Of a stretch of DNA of 64,000 nt, positions 48,545 to 58,845 are shown piece after piece. A program made the translations under genes and the position numbers. Numbering within the stretch: position 1 is the first letter of the stretch; each line of letters starts with the position of its first letter. Origin of the DNA: Melampsora larici-populina 98AG31 (lineage: Eukaryota > Basidiomycota > Pucciniomycetes > Pucciniales > Melampsoraceae); assembly GCF_000204055.1 (NCBI RefSeq), contig NW_006768837.1, forward strand, positions 298,866 to 362,865, in the 5' to 3' direction. The notes under the pieces were generated by a model. The model saw only the letters and a list, made by a program, of their open reading frames with translations. It was not told the DNA's origin and ran no database searches.

Positions 48545-51500
48545 TTGCCTTGCCAGATGTCAAAAATCATGATGCACAAAATATTTTGGTCATTACCTTT
48601 ATTAGCAACATTAACCTCAGCATTACAACCCAAGCCTAACCCATCAGGACCCATACAAAACTTTGCAGAAGGGAATATATGGCTCGATGACAGTTTCAAT
48701 CAAGTAGAGAATCTGTATCATTTTGATACACCATGCACTCAAGATATCTCAAATTTTCATGACATAAACCAGGAAAAAGGACAGAAACACATGCTTTATG
48801 ATGCAATTGAACCTTGGAAATCACTATCTGATTATGAAAATCAAGCTCTTTCTCATCTTGAAGGAGGACCCCAAGATAGAATCTTATATGATGTTTTTGA
48901 TGCATACTGGAATACTTATGGTCAGCTAGAAATGATCTTGCAACCTGATCAGCAGACATCTCATAGACCAGAAACTCATATGGAAAAAGAGACAACTGTT
49001 GATCAAAGCCAAGAGTTGCACTATAGATCTGCAAAATCTAGCATTGACTTTGACACCTTGAGGCATCCAACCCAAGATAATTTTCATCCCCATAAAAGGA
49101 TGAAAGATACATGCACTACCACACATGACAATCACAATACTCCAACACCAGGGATCGGAGGATTTACATCCATAGGTACTTCTGAGAATGTTCCCTCAAT
49201 ATCAACCAAGTCAAGTACACCAGGTGATCTGATTCATGATAATACAAAGATGGTCAAGAAGAGTCAATTTTTCCAGGACAGCAAGGGTATCCCTACCAAT
49301 GAAGACATGTACCTCTATACCTTGTTGAATGAGTTTTCTGGAAACCTTGATCCCTATCAAAACCTTTATGACAGTGATTCAAACCGTCTACATGGAAATG
49401 AGGGGTCTTTTGAAAGGCAATCTCAAGGTTCATCCTCAAGACAATCAGATCCAATTGCTCATTTGATTCAAGACCCTTCAGAAACATATAATCAACACCA
49501 AATTGTCCAGGAAAGCCATAGGGTACATCATAATCTTCCATCTTTAGACATGGACCTCTATGAACATATCCATGCAGCGCCCTCAAACCTCCATTCCCAT
49601 GAAGGGAACAAGAGCACATGGCCCATCAAGACATACCACAACCAAAACAACTTTCCAGTAACTAGAGCTGAGGTCTCTGTAAGCATGAACACTGCTCACC
49701 AACCTCCTTATTCTGTTTCAAGTTCTTTCCAAGAGTCAATTTCAAAGGCATCAGATAAAGTACTTTGTTCCATGCAAAATCATTCAAATGTGGTAAATCA
49801 TGGTGTTAGTCCAGAATCTGTGATCAAAACTCACAACAAGTGTCCTGAGAATCCAGAATGGTATGGTTATGATCAAGGTAATCTCATGGAAATTCCTCCA
49901 AACATTGTAGATCATGCACTTACTCCAGAATTTATTATGGGAAGCCACAACATGGATTCTGGAAATTCAAACTGGGATCCTTCCAATGATCTACCTGGAG
50001 TTGATATGAGTATGTTACAGCATGGAACAACAAAAGTCAAAATGAGATCAGATCATAGGATACCTGCAATAGACTCTACAAATATTGAATTGCAATGGAA
50101 CACTCCTCAACAAGCATCCAGTGTGCAGGATAAAGGAACTAGAACAGTTTCTTATGAAACAGGAAACTCACCACCTAGCACAAGCTACAATTCCCAGGGA
50201 TTGGTAGGACTTGAAAAGACAGATCAGATTGAAACAAACAAGAACCTTGGGCATTCAGGCTGTGTAGACAGATTCCCCCTTGTACCAAAATCAAAAAAGT
50301 ATAGCTCTTTGAATGTCCCGTGTTGCAAATTGATTCCAAAGCTACAGCAAATTGGTGGATTTTTAGTAAATAACTCACCAGGTTTGTGTTATGAAACCAC
50401 AATTTGGTTTGACAAGCTAGAGAAGGATATGATTGAAAATAATAATCAAGAGGCATCAACCATGACTTTGATTGATAGAGCCATCAAATCTGCACATTTG
50501 AGGATCACCATGTGCTTTTTAGGTCTTATTGGGATCTTTGCAAATGAAGGTGGTGATAAATCATCTTTAGAAATTGTTTTGAAACAAGGTTGGGATTTAA
50601 TAAAAGGACACTTTGAGGATTGGAGGAAGTTGAATATAATTGACAAGAATGGAAATGTGATTGTACACCATGATAGTGTGAAATGTCCATATAAGGCAAA
50701 ACTTACAAGACAAAGTAACTTGCATCACCCACTCTTCTGGTTCCATGACTTGAGTAAGCTTACTCAACCTCAAAGATTACCAGTTGATCTAATTTACTAT
50801 CTCAAATCAACATGGAATATGGAAATACCAAACTCAATGATTGGTGTACATAACATAGCAGTGTACCATTTAGAAATCCAAAATTTCCATGATGTTTATA
50901 TAAACCATAGTCATGGTGGGTTTTATGGAAGAGGAGAAATAAGAAATATTGCATTTAAAGGAGTGAAATTGTCTGGAAAATATATAGTGCCTGAAAATGA
51001 GAATTTTTCAACATGGTATACAGTCTGCAAGAAACTGGCTGAAATTGCACAGTTTCATTCATCTGTAGGATTTGATCTGTGTCAAGAGGTTCACAGTTTC
51101 TTTGTATCATTGATTGAGCACCTATTGAACACTTACAAGGGATTACATCAGTGTGATATATCATCTGCTGGAAAGACTCGCGGGGAAAAAATCAAGGATT
51201 CATCTATCTGTAATCCCCATGATAAAAATGTTCAAAGAATTGTCCAATCTATCAGTATGGCTGAGTACAGAGTGACTGTGGGTTTTATAGGACTGGTGAG
51301 AGTACTTTACCAGAAAGAAGTCCAAGCTGATACACTCAGCTTATTACTCAAGAGTGCATGGGATTTCCTAAAAGGAATATTTTCAAAATGGAGAGACATT
51401 AAATCTTATAACAATACTTTGGTATTTGATGACAAGAGAATCACACGGAACAAGTGGAAACTAGATTATTCAGATCCTCATGAATTATTCAATGCATTAT

Positions 51501-51676
51501 GGCAACATGAAGATTACCTAAGGAATCCTATACCACTTTATTGTTTAAAAAGTCTTGTGAACGTTTGGAACAAAGATCTAAAATCACTACAAAAGCTAAA
51601 TCCAAATTCTTTCAATTTTGTCATCAAGGTCCTATCTGCTAAGACACCATTAGATTACAAACAATTGATTAGGTGA
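48545..51676 (+). CDS. Large secreted protein of unknown family with internal duplication (paralogue A)
   Basis: A single uninterrupted exon of 1043 codons, exceptional beside the intron-rich neighbours. The N-terminus has a signal peptide (IFWSLPLLATLTSA, cleavage near residue 26; initiation could also be at M5, M9 or M10). Residues about 30-560 are hydrophilic, rich in Ser/His/Asn/Gln, probably disordered. From about 593 the C-terminal part holds two related units: unit 1 from Cys593 (CKLIPKLQQIGGFL, LCYETTIWF, AHLRITMCFLGLIGIF, LEIVLKQGWDLIKGHFEDW) and unit 2 from Cys828 (CKKLAEIAQF, LCQEVHSFF, AEYRVTVGFIGLVRVL, LSLLLKSAWDFLKGIFSKW). I recognise no described family. Secretion is well supported; function unknown, an apoplastic or effector role being inference. 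The gene lies in a segmental duplication with a degenerate paralogue at 55587. Confidence 0.85.
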   Translation: MPCQMSKIMMHKIFWSLPLLATLTSALQPKPNPSGPIQNFAEGNIWLDDSFNQVENLYHFDTPCTQDISNFHDINQEKGQKHMLYDAIEPWKSLSDYENQALSHLEGGPQDRILYDVFDAYWNTYGQLEMILQPDQQTSHRPETHMEKETTVDQSQELHYRSAKSSIDFDTLRHPTQDNFHPHKRMKDTCTTTHDNHNTPTPGIGGFTSIGTSENVPSISTKSSTPGDLIHDNTKMVKKSQFFQDSKGIPTNEDMYLYTLLNEFSGNLDPYQNLYDSDSNRLHGNEGSFERQSQGSSSRQSDPIAHLIQDPSETYNQHQIVQESHRVHHNLPSLDMDLYEHIHAAPSNLHSHEGNKSTWPIKTYHNQNNFPVTRAEVSVSMNTAHQPPYSVSSSFQESISKASDKVLCSMQNHSNVVNHGVSPESVIKTHNKCPENPEWYGYDQGNLMEIPPNIVDHALTPEFIMGSHNMDSGNSNWDPSNDLPGVDMSMLQHGTTKVKMRSDHRIPAIDSTNIELQWNTPQQASSVQDKGTRTVSYETGNSPPSTSYNSQGLVGLEKTDQIETNKNLGHSGCVDRFPLVPKSKKYSSLNVPCCKLIPKLQQIGGFLVNNSPGLCYETTIWFDKLEKDMIENNNQEASTMTLIDRAIKSAHLRITMCFLGLIGIFANEGGDKSSLEIVLKQGWDLIKGHFEDWRKLNIIDKNGNVIVHHDSVKCPYKAKLTRQSNLHHPLFWFHDLSKLTQPQRLPVDLIYYLKSTWNMEIPNSMIGVHNIAVYHLEIQNFHDVYINHSHGGFYGRGEIRNIAFKGVKLSGKYIVPENENFSTWYTVCKKLAEIAQFHSSVGFDLCQEVHSFFVSLIEHLLNTYKGLHQCDISSAGKTRGEKIKDSSICNPHDKNVQRIVQSISMAEYRVTVGFIGLVRVLYQKEVQADTLSLLLKSAWDFLKGIFSKWRDIKSYNNTLVFDDKRITRNKWKLDYSDPHELFNALWQHEDYLRNPIPLYCLKSLVNVWNKDLKSLQKLNPNSFNFVIKVLSAKTPLDYKQLIR

Positions 51677-51815
51677 ATTGCTTGTGTGTTGTTTTGTTCT
51701 TCTGGATATCATTTTTATCTTATACAATCAAGTAAAGTGGTAACCATAACCTCATCTGACAAGAATTGATGTGGATATCAAGCCTGGCTCACAGCGCTGC
51801 CATCCTCAAAATCAG

Positions 51816-53702
51816 AAGTGTGTTAACTGCTACAGGTGCCCATAGGAATGACAGCACCTGTGTACACCACAAAACCATCAGAAGTGTTTTACCCCCAAGT
51901 TTTGGACCTGTTTGTTCACCCAATTTCCTTTTCTGAGAGGTTGTGTTGATAAAATGCACCTATATCACGTGGTTTAATGAGCAAATGCACCTAAACCTTG
52001 TGGTTTAAAGCAGTTTTTTGTAATTGGTTTGCAGACTTTCCTTTTCTCAAACCATTATTTTGAGAGTACATACATTTTATTACTCATTCCTAATGTTCAG
52101 TGACATTCCCATCAAGTATGTATATAATGTGTAATACGGTGGCCAAGGACAGACAAATGTGCCATAACCTCAAAATGCAAAAAACATGTGTGAAACTCCC
52201 CTGAAATCCCCATTGAGCATATCCCGAGCCTTGGTCTGTTGCGTGGATGCTGGGTGATCCTTTCAGTTGTTATCCATGGTACAGATGTTACTGCTTCTGA
52301 GTTCTGAGCCAAATGCCAGCTGACTTGATCACTAATCCACCTTGCACTGATATTTTTCAATCCATAGCTACAATAAGTATGCCTTTTGGACCATTGTAAG
52401 CAAAAGGTATTCCCGTGCAATCTGGACACACATCAATCAATTATCCGTATTTCAAGCCATGCTTGTAGAATAGTTGAGATGTATTAAGTCAAAAAAAGCT
52501 TTCCCAAGTTTTTATAATCACTTGTAAAACACAAGCAAGATTTTTTTACTTTTTTGCCTTGATCTTCCACCCAGTAATGAAGATACTGCTGGTAAGAGGA
52601 TGAAAGGAAAACCTTGCATCCAACATCAAGCCCACCTGTTTCCAAGGGGGAAACTATAAAGGTGAGCTCTTTGATCACCTGTTCTAAACTTAGCTGTTTA
52701 CATTTCCACAAGATACAGAAAACTTATTGTGTTCTTGGAATTTTCATATAAACTTATGCTACAGCAGGAAACTTTTTCATGGTAATAACAGTAAAAACCT
52801 CAAACTTGAGACCCCCTAATTTGAATCTTTTTCATAGTAAAAGACATAGAACACTCAAACTCAAAACCCCCTATTACAAACAAATCAATCTAAAAAAGGC
52901 TTGGTGATAGGAACAAATCACCTTTTTCTGGGTAAAGTAGTAATAAGTCAAATCAAGAGATGAGTAGATCACATTATATAATCACAGAAATAATCATAGT
53001 GGTACAATAAGCATCTAATGGTGGACTTCATAAGTGTGGAAAGTATTTGGATCATCATTTAACATGGTGGTTTGATATTTTTTAGTCATCTGTTGAAGGA
53101 AAAGAGGGCAAAGTTATTAATAATTATATTTCACAAGACTTTAAAAGTCACAGCAATTATATTTTAACATGATTAAATGTTTATAAAGCTTTGGATACAA
53201 AACTATGAATCATTTGAGGAAGTTATTATGAGTAATAATAGATGCTTATCATATATCAAATCACAGCTTTACCACATCTTCAGATAACAAATGACTGATT
53301 CTAACACAGCATCATCAAGATTCTTATCAAGCAAAACTTAAGCATCATGAGACCAACTGAATATCTATTCTATAACATTCAATACACAGCACATATACAC
53401 AGAAATTAATTGTAAGAAGACTTGGCAATATAAATTAATCATTGTTCCTTGGTAAAGTAGTAATTAATCTCTGCTTATTTTGAAAGTCATTTGCCATCTT
53501 GACTGGAAATCTGCGTGGCTCAGTTAGCTTGAGCATTGTTGCACTTACCTCCCATGTTGACATCTCCCAGCCATATTCTGCCATTCATCCTGCCTGCTGC
53601 TCAGTAAGCAAGAAGTCAATCATGGCTTCCTCATTATCATTGGTCCATCTTGCCTTCATCTTTGGGAGATTTGTCATTGTTGTCAGAGGGGATTATCCAT
53701 TA
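51816..53702. other. Spacer between duplication copies, repeat-rich, no gene supported
   Basis: Contains the partial TA-flanked element at 52137 and otherwise AT-rich DNA without a recognisable gene. Confidence 0.45.
52137..52494. mobile_element. Partial copy of the 35727-36801 TA-flanked element
   Basis: Starts CGGTGGCCAAGGACAGAC after TA (52135-52136) and follows the reverse complement of 36801 down to about 36165 (CATAACCTCAAAATGC, GAGCCTTGGTCTGTT, GGGTGATCCTTTCA, CAATAAGTATG, CATCAATCA). It preserves the uninterrupted target of the nested insertion. The other end is missing. Confidence 0.75.
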
Positions 53703-53867
53703 GTGGTACACAAACATCTCAACCCAACCTAATATAACCCATGGCAACCAAATCAATTTTTGGATTTTTTGGCGCTAAAACCTCAAAATCAATTGGTTTG
53801 CCATGGGTTTTCTGGATGGTTTTTTTGGGTGGGTTTTTGAGGTCAGGTTGAGATGTTTGTGTCCCCC
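53703..53867. mobile_element. TA-flanked MITE (165 bp)
   Basis: Starts GTGGTACACAAACATCTC and ends with the inverse of GGGGGACACAAACATCTC; the inverted repeats extend through AACC-ACCT and further AACCCA/TGGGTT tracts. TA on both sides (53701-53702, 53868-53869). It resembles the element at 22439 in terminal GTGG and ACAAAC words. Confidence 0.8.
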
Positions 53868-54604
53868 TATTGTTCTTGAAGGCACAACAAAGCATAACCA
53901 AACTAATAAGGTCCAATTTTTTCCAACATATTTTTTTTCTTGCTGTGTATTCAGAAGCTACTAGTTTCAGGTCTAGGGGAATAACCCGGTCAACCTGCAA
54001 GATTAAACCAAGACAGAAATTAACCAAGCAGGTTGAAAAACTTGGATGGCTGAACTCAAGGTAGATGCCTCAAAGTTTGACCACAGTTTCTGTACCCACA
54101 GTTTCTGTACCAAACAACAAAACTTCAAGTGTAATCTCATGATGATGATCATCCTTGAAGCCAAAATGAACAATAACAAGGAAATAATTGGTGATTCTTT
54201 GACAAACTGATTCTTCAGCAAAATATAGATAGTTGGTGTAAGCTTTTGTAATTTGAGGAAGGTGAGGAGTTGAAGATGAAGGATGAATATCTTCTGTAGT
54301 GCAGGATTTCTTTAGACTACAATAAACTTTGAAGTGTCAATCAAATCTTAGGTTTGAGATGGCAATAATTGATTGACAAATGTATCAGATCCCAGATGTA
54401 TAGACCTATTGTAGACTCTTCATGAAATTCAATAGTCAATGATTTCATTATTGTTATTGTGATCCAACATCATGTTTGTTATAGTCTTTTGTATACTCAT
54501 AATAAAGCTGCACTCATAGGTTGATTCTCCTATCTCCTTTTTTCATATCTTGTTAAACCTCATCTGGTTTCTACCATCAATTGACTGATCTGATGAACAA
54601 TGCT
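53868..54604. other. Intergenic, no gene supported
   Basis: AT-rich; nothing recognised up to the start of duplication copy 2. Confidence 0.4.
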
Positions 54605-54753
54605 GTTTATGGCATTGGCATCTCTGAGTACCAAAAAACTAGATTATACTGTTTCCAAGACAAAGAGATAGCTCTAAGATGGATTCATGATTGGACTCCC
54701 CGTGGGTTCTCAGCCTTCAGGGAGCTGTAGGGGCTACTCAATGCAGTTGACTA

Positions 54754-54946
54754 CACCGCCAACATAGACGTCTTGGGTTGCGGAATCCGAGGCATCATCG
54801 GAGGTAAATCCTTGGACAGACTTTGTCCGAAGTAATCTTTTGCACTGAGAATTGCCTTGGATCAAAACCTTGGACAGCTTCTGTCCAACGTTTGGAATCC
54901 AATGATACCTCAGATTTTCCAATCCAAGGTAAGTATGTTGGCGGTG
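54754..54946. mobile_element. CACTA-like MITE, copy 3 (193 bp), absent from duplication copy 1
   Basis: Starts CACCGCCAACATAGACG and ends AAGTATGTTGGCGGTG. CTA flanks both ends (54751-54753, 54947-54949). Shares CCTTGGA, TTGGACAG and CCTCAGAT words with copy 2. Copy 1 of the duplication lacks it, so it arrived after the duplication. Confidence 0.88.
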
Positions 54947-55586
54947 CTAGCGGTTACTCAATGGAATGATCTTGAATTTTGAATGAGACATGAATAGGAT
55001 TTCAATGGAATGACAAAAGTTGAGTATATAAGTTTCTTTACATTTTCCCATTCAAGTTCAAGCTTTTCAACCAATCCTAATTGATCTTGATCAATGGACT
55101 TCTAGAAGGTAAATGATCATTTGATAGCTTGATCTGTTTGTTGAGAAAAAACTCCAGACCAACTCACCACAAGCTCAATGCAATCAAAGTTGACACAAGC
55201 TCATCATCATTCACAGCCTTGTGGAGGCCATAATATGGAGATAATCTCTGTACTGATGAAACACTTCAGAGGCTCCAGAGGATGCATATAATGTGAGGAG
55301 GAACTTTGTCAAGTCAGCTGAATCACATGTATGAGCTTTGAAAATTGAAACAAGCCAGATCTTCTCAGGTGACCAGAAGGGGTGAAAAGGAGTTTCAGTC
55401 AGGCTGCCCAACTGCAGAACTTGTTTCTGTTGACCAGTTTTTAAATCATCTTTCTTGCCTGGTCAAGAGCCCAAAGATCCAACTCAGGTGTGTACTAGGT
55501 GTGTGCTTAAACCAAACTGAATACTATGTACTTTCCACTGACTGAGTATGTGTGGCCCTTCATTTTACTCATGGTCAGTGGCATAA

Positions 55587-58500
55587 ATGCCTTACCAGAT
55601 GTCAAAAATAATGATGCACAAAATATTCTGGTCATTACCCTTATTAGCAACATTAACCACAGCATTACAACCCAAGCCTAACCCATCAGGACCCATACAA
55701 AACTTTTCAGAAGGGAATATATGGCTTGATGACAGTGTCAATCAAGTAGAGAATCTGTATCATTTTGATACACCATGCACTCAAGATAACTTGAATGTTC
55801 ATGACATAAACCAGGAAAAAGGAGAGGGACACATGCTTTATGATGCAATCGACCCTTGGAAATCACCATCTAATCATCAAAATGAATTTCATTCTCATCT
55901 TGAAGGAGGACCTCAAGATGGAAGCTTTTATGATGTTTTGGATGCATACTGGAATACTTATGGTCAGCTAGAAACACTCTTGCAACCTGATGAGCTGGCA
56001 TCTCATGGACCAGAAACTCATATGGAAAATGAGAAAACTGCAGATCAAAGCCAAGAGCTGCACTATAGATCTCCAAATTCTAGCATGGACTTTGATGCAT
56101 TGGTGCATCCAACTCAAGATAATCTCTATCCACATAAAAGGATCAAAAGTGCATGCACTACCACCCATGACAATCACAATACTCCAACACCAGGGATGGA
56201 GGGATTTACATCCACAGGTACTCCATAGAATGTTCCCTCAACATCAACCAAGTCAAGTACACCAGGTGATCTGATTCATGATCATACAAAGATGGTCAAG
56301 AAGAGTCAATTTTTCCAGGACAGCAAGGATGTCCCTTCCAATGAAGATATGTACCTCTACACCTTGTTGAATGAGTTTTCTGGAAACCTTGATCCCTATC
56401 AAAACCTTTATGACAGTCATTCAAACCGTCTACCTGGAAATGAGGGGTCTTTTGAAAGGCAATCTCAAGGTCCATCCTCAAGACAATTAGATCCAATTGT
56501 TCATTTGATTCAAGACCCTTCAGAAACATATAATCAACACCAAATTGTCCAGGCAAGCCATAGGGTACATCATAATTTTCCATCTTTAGACATGGACCTC
56601 TATGAACATATCCATGCAGCGCCCTCAAACCTCCATTCCCATGAAGGGAACAAGAGCACATGGCCCATCAAGACATACCACAACCAAAACAACTTTCCAG
56701 TAACTAGACCTGAGGTCTCTGTAAGCATGAACACTGCTCACCAACCTCCTTATTCTGTTTCAAGTTCTTTCCAAGAGTCAATGTCAAAGGCATCAGACAA
56801 ATCAGACAAAGTATCTAGTTCCATGCAAATTCATTCAAATGTGGCAAATCATGTTGTTAGTCCAGAATCTGTGATTGAACCTCACAAAAAGTGTCCTCAG
56901 AATTCAGAATGGTATGGTTATGATCAAAGCAATCTCATGGGAATTCCTTCAAACATTGTGGATCATGTGCTAAGTCCCAAATTTATGATGGAAATCCACA
57001 ACATGAATCCTGCAAATTAAAACTGGGATGCTTCCAATGAACTACCTGGAGTTGAGCAGAGTATTTTACAGCATGAAAAAATGAACATCCAAATGAGATC
57101 AGATCATAGGATACCTGAGATGGAATCCACAACTAGTTAATTGCAATGGACCACTCCTCAACAAGCATCCAGTGTGCAGGATAAAGGAACTAAAACAGTT
57201 TCCCTTGAAACAGGCAATTCACCACCAAGCACAAGCCACAGTCCTCAGAGATCTGTAGCACCCAGAAACATACACCAGATTAAAAACAATGAGGATGTTG
57301 ATCATTCAGGTTGTGTAGCTAGGTTCCCCCTAGTACCAAAATCCAAAAACAGTAAGTTTTCATCTGGCCCATGTAGCAAATTGCTTCCAAAGCTACAAAA
57401 AATTGGCGGATTCCTGGTAAATAACTCGCCAGGTTTGTGTTATGAAACCACATTTTGGTTTGAAAATCTAGAGAAAGATATGATTAAAAATAATAATCAG
57501 GGGGAACCAACATAGAAATTGATTGATAAAGCCATCAAATCTGCACATTTGAGAATAACAATGTGCTTTTTAGGTCTTGTTGGGATCTTTGCAAATCAAG
57601 GTGGTGATAGATTATCTTTAGAAGTTGTTTTGAAACAAGGTTGGAATTTGATAAAACTGCACTTTGAGGATTGGAGAAAGCTGAATATAATTGACAAGAA
57701 TGGAAACTTGATTGTTCAGTCAAAGCAAAAGCTTTCAAGACAAAGCAACTTACATCACCCACTTTTCTGGTTCCATGACCTGAGTAAGCTTGCACAACCT
57801 CAAAGATTACCAGTTGATCTGGTGTACTATCTCAAAGCAAAATGGGATATGCAGATACCAACCTCAAAGATGGGTGTCAATAACTTGGCTGCATATCATT
57901 TAGAAATCCAATATTTCCATGATGTGTATATGAAACCTAGTCATGGTGGCTTTTATGGAAGAGGAGATATCAGAAATCTGGCATTTAGAGGAGTAAAATT
58001 GTTAGGAAAACACATAACACCTGAGACCAGAAACTTTTCAACATGGTATATAGTCTGCAAGAAACTGGCTGAGACTGCACAGTTTCATTCACCTATAGGA
58101 TTTGATCTGTGTCATGAGGTTCACAGTTTTTTTGTGTCATTGATTGAACACCTATTGAACACTTACAAGGGATTATATCAATGTGATATATCATCTGCAG
58201 GAAAGACTCAAGGGGAAAAAATAAAGGATTTATCTATCTGTAATCCCCATGATGAAAATTTTGGAAGAATTGTCCAATCTATCAGTTTGGCTGAGTACAG
58301 AGTGACTGTGGGTTTTATAGGACTGGTGAGAGTACTTTACCAGAAGAAGATCCAAGCTGATACACTCATCTTATTACTGAAGAGTGCATGGGATTTCTTG
58401 AAAGGAATATTTTCAAAATGGAAAGACCTCAAATCTTATAACAATACTTTGGTATATGATGGCAAGAAAATCACGCAGAATAAGTGGAAACTAGATTATT

Positions 58501-58703
58501 CAGATCCTCATGAATTATTCAATGCATTATGGCAACATGAAGATTACCTAAGAAATCCTATACCACTTTATTGTTTAAAAAGTCTTTTGAAGGCTTGGAA
58601 CAAAGAGCTAGAGTTCCTACAAAAGTTACATCCAAATTCTTTCAATTTTGTCATCCAGGTCTTATCTGCCAAGACACCATTAGATTACAAAAAATTGTTG
58701 TGA
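55587..58703 (+). pseudogene. Degenerate paralogue B of the large secreted protein (four in-frame stops)
   Basis: Collinear with paralogue A over its whole length in one reading frame. Four codons are nonsense: TAG at 56226 (GAG in A), TAA at 57018 (TCA in A), TAA at 57138 (GAA in A) and TAG at 57513 (ATG in A). Small in-frame length differences exist, such as the duplicated KSD near 56800, but I found no frameshift. The first open part would still give a 213-aa secreted protein with the same signal peptide (WSLPLLATLTTA). The C-terminal two-unit region is open from 57519 to 58703 (394 codons). As it stands the full protein cannot be made. Either a young pseudogene under recent constraint, or a truncated expressed product. 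Confidence 0.85.
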
Positions 58704-58845
58704 TGAATTGTTGTATTTTTGTTGTTTTCTTCTGGATATAATTTTGATTTTATCAAAAGAGCAAATCAGTAACCATAATCTTATCTGACAAGAATTGATG
58801 TGGATATAAATCCTGGCTTGCAGCACTGCCAACCTCAAAATCGGC

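Larger units (their letters stand above)
47270..51815. repeat. Segmental duplication, copy 1
   Basis: Matches 54605-58845 from CATTGGCATCTCTG through the whole secreted-protein gene to about 150 bp after its stop (TCTGACAAGAATTGATGTGG, CCTCAAAATC). It differs from copy 2 by an inverted-repeat insertion at 47696-48252 and by lacking the CACTA-like MITE. Confidence 0.85.
54605..58845. repeat. Segmental duplication, copy 2
   Basis: Counterpart of 47270-51815 in the same orientation, roughly 7.3 kb away. Contains the CACTA-like MITE at 54754 and the degenerate paralogue of the secreted-protein gene. Confidence 0.85.

Noticed and set aside
55587..58703. Repeat-induced point mutation (C to T) as the cause of the stops in paralogue B
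   Set aside because: The stop-creating differences (GAG/TAG, TCA/TAA, GAA/TAA, ATG/TAG) are not a set of C-to-T or G-to-A transitions.
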